10,837 nucleotides of DNA from Candidatus Brocadiia bacterium (GTDB lineage: Bacteria; Planctomycetota; MHYJ01; WSZJ01). Of the stretch, positions 7,727 through 10,837 are shown piece after piece. The stretch lies in assembly GCA_013360825.1 (NCBI GenBank), contig JABWAY010000131.1:1-10837 (forward strand), written 5' to 3'. The notes beneath the pieces were generated by a model. That model saw only the letters and a list, made by a program, of their open reading frames with translations. It searched no databases and was not told the origin of the DNA. The translations under genes and the position numbers were made by a program. How positions within the stretch are numbered: the first letter of the stretch is position 1; every line of letters begins with the position of its first letter.

Positions 7727-10666
7727 GTGAGTTCCCGGCGCCGCCGGACGGCCCGAAACCCGGAGGTCATCCTGAGCATCACGGGTGCTGCACCGATCCA
7801 GAACGGATCCAGGCCCTCGAGGCTTCGGGCGTTCACGGTGTCGCTGGCAAAGAACCTCGGGTGGACCGCCGCCACCGGCGGCGCGAGCGCGGCGGCCTGG
7901 CAGGCGAGCCCCGCCCTCGGCGGAATGGTGATGTTCGCGGGTGCCTTCGCGCAGATGTGCTGGAGCTACCGTCGCGAGTGGCGACTCCTCTGGCTCACCG
8001 CGATCCTCCCCGCGCTCGCTGCCGGCGGAGCCTGGGGACTGCAGCTTTCGGTCAGCCGCGCCGCCCCCCACCCTGCCGTCCTCCTCGGCGCCGCCTTCGC
8101 CGGCCTCGTCGTCGGCGCCCTTCGCGGCCGCGCGCATGACGTGTTCGTGAGGGAAGGCCGGGTGTATGCGAAGCGCACCCGGCTGTTTCTCGCGCTCTGG
8201 GCGGTCTGCTACGGGGTGACGCAGGTCTGCGCCGTCGCGCGCGCGGAGGGCCTGACCGCCGCGGGGCTGGCCGGAGGGGCGTTCACGAGCGCGATGCTCG
8301 CCGGAGTGGCGCTGATCCTGATCCGGAAGTCCCGGGGACGCGGCCTGCCGGTGGCGACCGCCGCGACCGTCGCGCTCACGGCGGTCGTCTGGACGGCCTC
8401 GGCGGGCGGACCCGCGCGCGCGGACGGCATCGGGGACTGGGCGATCGGCGCCTTCGACATCGGCCCCGAATTCTCCGACAGCTCGGTCCCCGGAACGACC
8501 CGGCGGGACTTCACCGCCTCCGACGGCGCCCGGGTCTCCGTCGACGTCCGCCTCGTTCTCGTCGCTTCCCTGGATGTCACCCTGCGCTCGCTGGTGAACG
8601 AAGCGTACGGAGTCCCGCAGCTCGACCCCGCCACCGGCCGCCGGGTGCGGGTCCGCCCGCTCGACCGCGACCCGCCGCTCGACCTGGACGGCAGGCCGGT
8701 GAGCGGGGAGAAGAGCACCTTCGTCCAGGGGGTGTGGCGGGACGGGACGCGGGTCTGGACGGGGTACGGCGTCACGAAGGGGTGGCCCGGCGACCAGTCG
8801 ATGAACCGCTACCTTGTCGCCGTCGAGGTCTTCGCCGCGGACGACGCGCGCGCGGGCTTCCTCGCACGGCAGGCGTTGGGGACGACGCTCGACCGGATCC
8901 GGGCGGGTCCGTACGCCGGACTTGCCGCGGATTCCGTCGGCGACTGGTTCGACGCCGCGGGACGCGGACCCACCGAGGAGGAGTCCGCATTCCTCGTCGC
9001 GGGGATCCTGATCGCCCTCCTGGCGACCGGTGCCAACGTCACGCAGGCCACGGCGAATGCGGTCGCGGCCGCCGTCGACGCGGCGGTCCGGGATCGTCAG
9101 GCCGATGTGGAAATCGATCCGTCCCTCCTCGCGCGCCTGCGCGACCTCGAGGACTCGGGAGTCCCGGAGTCCCTCCGGGGCCGCGTGGAACGTCTCGCCG
9201 CCCGCGGCCGCACCGGCCGCGTCGATCTCCGCGAACTCGACGCGCTGGAACGCGAGCGCGAGCGGCTTCTCGCCGAAGAGCGCGCCCGCATCGACCGGGA
9301 TCACGCCGCCTTCGCCCGCGAGGGGAACCGCTTCGCGGAGCGCACGGCGGAGGAGCGGGCACGCGAGGCGGGGGCCCGCGCGCTGGAGGGGGAGGTCGCG
9401 CGCTGGAGGGACGCGATCTCGGGGATGAGGGGTGTGACCGCCGGCGATCTGGACGAGTTGGACCGCATCCTGGACGAGGCGGGCGCACGCCGGGGGGTCT
9501 CGCGGGAGGACGTGACCCGCATGCGGGATCTGGCCCGTCGCATCTTCGGGGCGGACCGGGACCGGAACGAGCGCGACCGGGCGGACTGGGAACGGATGGC
9601 GTCACGCGCGGGCAGCCTGGAGACCGGGGCGAGGCTGCTCTCCACCGTCGGGCGCGTGGCGGGCAACGTCGCGGAGTGCGCGCTCCTTCCCCCGACGCGG
9701 GGATTCCTCACGGGAATGGTGTTCGGCGGCGCGGAAGGATACGACCCGGATCTGAACGGGCGGGACCTCGCGAAGTCGATCGGCTGGAATGCGGTCCTCG
9801 GCGGAGGATTCGTCGTGCTCGGAAACCGGGTCCAGGACGTCGCGCCCGGGAGCATCGCCTGGGGGGTGGCGACCGGACCGTTCCTCGGCGCGGCAGAATA
9901 CATCGCCAGAACCGGGAGCCTCGACCGGGACGGACTGACGGGCGCGGCGCTCCGGGGCGCCGCAGGAGGAGCGCTCTCCGGCGCCCTGGGAAAGCCCGCG
10001 GCACAGCAGGCTCTCCAGAACTCGCTGGGCGCGGCGCGCACCTGGTTCTCCGGAGCCCCGCCGCGCGGACTCCCCAGGATCCGGCTCAATCCCGGCGATG
10101 CCCTCGAGGTCCGGCCGCCTCCCGCTCCCGCAGTCGACCCGGGACTTCCACGCGAGGTCGTTCCCGCGGGCCGCAGGGGAGCCGCATGGTCCCCGGCCGA
10201 GCCGGGGCATACCCCCCTCGCTCCCCCGAAAGCCGAAGTCGAGCCCCTCGTGCAGGAAACCTACGACCTGGGCGAAGTCGACCCTTCGCGCGGTGCCCCG
10301 CGAATCCAGCCCGGCGAGTACACCCGGCCCGGGGATGTGGCCAGACCGCACGCGGGCGGCGCCGCCCATGGAGACATCGATTCCGACGGGGCCGTCTCCG
10401 TGGAAGCGCAGAACCGCTGGAAGCGCCAGGTCACCGAGTCGGGAAAGCCGCTCGACCGATGGCGCGGTGCGGAGCAGATCCCCCTGGGAGGGGATCATGC
10501 GCTGCTGGAACAGGACCTCCGCACCGGGAAGGTCGAGATCATCCTGAAGTCGAATCTGAGCGACGCGCAGAAGGCGGCGGCGCGCGCACGGGTGCAACCG
10601 GTCATCGAGCAGATGGAGCGGGACTTCGAGCGCGGGCTCGTCCCGAAACCGAATCGTGTCGAGTGA
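7727..10666 (+). CDS. Multi-domain membrane protein of unknown family, polymorphic-toxin-like layout
   Basis: I do not recognise this 979-residue protein's family. After a basic N-terminus (Arg4-7), hydrophobic helices lie at about 61-79, 85-105, 116-133, 151-172, 178-199 and 207-229. The last ends in ARA-D (230-233), like a signal peptidase site. Residues 233-419 look soluble and mixed alpha/beta. Another helix follows (421-436), then a charged, Arg/Glu-rich, probably coiled-coil region (about 465-630) and a Gly/Ala-rich hydrophobic region (about 635-755). A Pro-rich linker (about 778-835) leads to a compact charged tail (about 840-979) with no catalytic motif I can name. Basic loops at 134-150 and 200-206 suggest the cytoplasmic side. 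The layout of membrane anchor, helical stalk, Gly-rich segment and separate tail, with a gene overlapping its 3' end, resembles polymorphic toxins. A structural envelope protein is equally possible. Confidence 0.8.
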   Translation: MSSRRRRTARNPEVILSITGAAPIQNGSRPSRLRAFTVSLAKNLGWTAATGGASAAAWQASPALGGMVMFAGAFAQMCWSYRREWRLLWLTAILPALAAGGAWGLQLSVSRAAPHPAVLLGAAFAGLVVGALRGRAHDVFVREGRVYAKRTRLFLALWAVCYGVTQVCAVARAEGLTAAGLAGGAFTSAMLAGVALILIRKSRGRGLPVATAATVALTAVVWTASAGGPARADGIGDWAIGAFDIGPEFSDSSVPGTTRRDFTASDGARVSVDVRLVLVASLDVTLRSLVNEAYGVPQLDPATGRRVRVRPLDRDPPLDLDGRPVSGEKSTFVQGVWRDGTRVWTGYGVTKGWPGDQSMNRYLVAVEVFAADDARAGFLARQALGTTLDRIRAGPYAGLAADSVGDWFDAAGRGPTEEESAFLVAGILIALLATGANVTQATANAVAAAVDAAVRDRQADVEIDPSLLARLRDLEDSGVPESLRGRVERLAARGRTGRVDLRELDALERERERLLAEERARIDRDHAAFAREGNRFAERTAEERAREAGARALEGEVARWRDAISGMRGVTAGDLDELDRILDEAGARRGVSREDVTRMRDLARRIFGADRDRNERDRADWERMASRAGSLETGARLLSTVGRVAGNVAECALLPPTRGFLTGMVFGGAEGYDPDLNGRDLAKSIGWNAVLGGGFVVLGNRVQDVAPGSIAWGVATGPFLGAAEYIARTGSLDRDGLTGAALRGAAGGALSGALGKPAAQQALQNSLGAARTWFSGAPPRGLPRIRLNPGDALEVRPPPAPAVDPGLPREVVPAGRRGAAWSPAEPGHTPLAPPKAEVEPLVQETYDLGEVDPSRGAPRIQPGEYTRPGDVARPHAGGAAHGDIDSDGAVSVEAQNRWKRQVTESGKPLDRWRGAEQIPLGGDHALLEQDLRTGKVEIILKSNLSDAQKAAARARVQPVIEQMERDFERGLVPKPNRVE

Positions 10667-10837
10667 CGCCGGCGTCCGTTCCTGCGAGATCGCCCTCGCG
10701 GCGCTGCGGGCCGCCGCGGACCGCCTGGGACTGGCTCCGAGTCCCGCCTCTCCGCTCGGCGCGGTCGAGGGCGCGGGACACCTGCCGGACGGATTCCGGC
10801 CCGAAGAGTGGAAGGACGCGCTGGCGGCGCTCGCGCG
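10656..10837 (+). CDS. Unknown protein, 3'-partial, overlapping the preceding gene
   Basis: GTG at 10656 opens a frame that runs without a stop to the end of the window, giving 60 residues that begin MSSDAGVRSCEIALAALR. Its G/C-ending codons and balanced composition look genuinely coding. The competing frame from GTG 10663 yields an Arg/Pro/Ser-rich product typical of a shadow frame. It overlaps the upstream gene by 11 bases and has no visible ribosome-binding site, so translation is probably coupled to that gene. The product starts with an amphipathic helix (about 9-25), has a Pro/Gly/Ala-rich turn region and then another helix (about 49-60), with no signal peptide. A small cytoplasmic partner or immunity-like protein is possible, but too little is visible to assign a function. 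Confidence 0.7.
   Translation, partial: MSSDAGVRSCEIALAALRAAADRLGLAPSPASPLGAVEGAGHLPDGFRPEEWKDALAALA

Noticed and set aside
7709..9304. 531-codon open frame on the minus strand, antisense to the membrane-protein gene
   Set aside because: It has the same codon register as the sense gene and the same explanation by codon bias. The product is low-complexity with no recognisable domain.
9377..9410. Two perfect 14-base copies of CGCGCGCTGGAGGG, 20 bases apart
   Set aside because: They lie within coding sequence in different reading frames and consist of common high-GC codons, so they are probably coincidental.
9602..10597. 331-codon open frame on the minus strand
   Set aside because: Codon-aligned antisense shadow of the membrane-protein gene, rich in Arg/Gly, with no start signal or domain.
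10663..10837. Alternative GTG start forming a GTGA overlap with the stop of the membrane-protein gene
   Set aside because: The classic overlap is tempting, but the product is Arg/Pro/Ser-rich with poor coding character. The frame from 10656 reads far better.

Overview
The window is very GC-rich (I estimate about 70%) and densely coding. All supported genes lie on the + strand, and GTG starts occur. Sec-type signals, large TPR/transglutaminase-like proteins and strong G/C preference at third codon positions suggest a high-GC Gram-negative environmental bacterium. Planctomycetota, Myxococcota, Acidobacteriota or a related candidate lineage would fit, but no marker gene settles the taxonomy.

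Layout. (1) 1-3681 is a large gene entering from upstream. It has a 'GPF' beta-sandwich domain, TPR repeats, DUF3857, a transglutaminase-like core with an intact Cys-His-Asp triad, and a DUF3858-like C-terminus. (2) 3716-7570, 34 bases further on and with a clear ribosome-binding site, encodes a second protein of the same layout. It carries a signal peptide, but all three catalytic positions of its transglutaminase-like core are replaced. (3) 7571-7726 is a non-coding gap with a strong GC-rich hairpin and a weak promoter-like element. (4) 7727-10666 (GTG start) encodes a 979-residue membrane protein of a type I do not recognise. It has an N-terminal multi-pass domain ending in a signal-peptidase-like site, a soluble domain, another membrane helix, a charged helical region, a Gly/Ala-rich hydrophobic region, a Pro-rich linker and a compact charged C-terminal tail. 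(5) 10656-10837 is the start of a further gene overlapping gene 4 by 11 bases and leaving the window.

How they may work together. The first two genes look like an operon of exported, tandemly arranged paralogues, one probably catalytic and one a pseudoenzyme with scaffold or binding duties. The last two look like a separate transcription unit. The architecture of the 979-residue protein and the tightly coupled small gene after it recall polymorphic toxin/immunity pairs, but this is inference from layout: I recognise no toxin or immunity motif. Mobile elements, RNA genes and CRISPR arrays were not seen.
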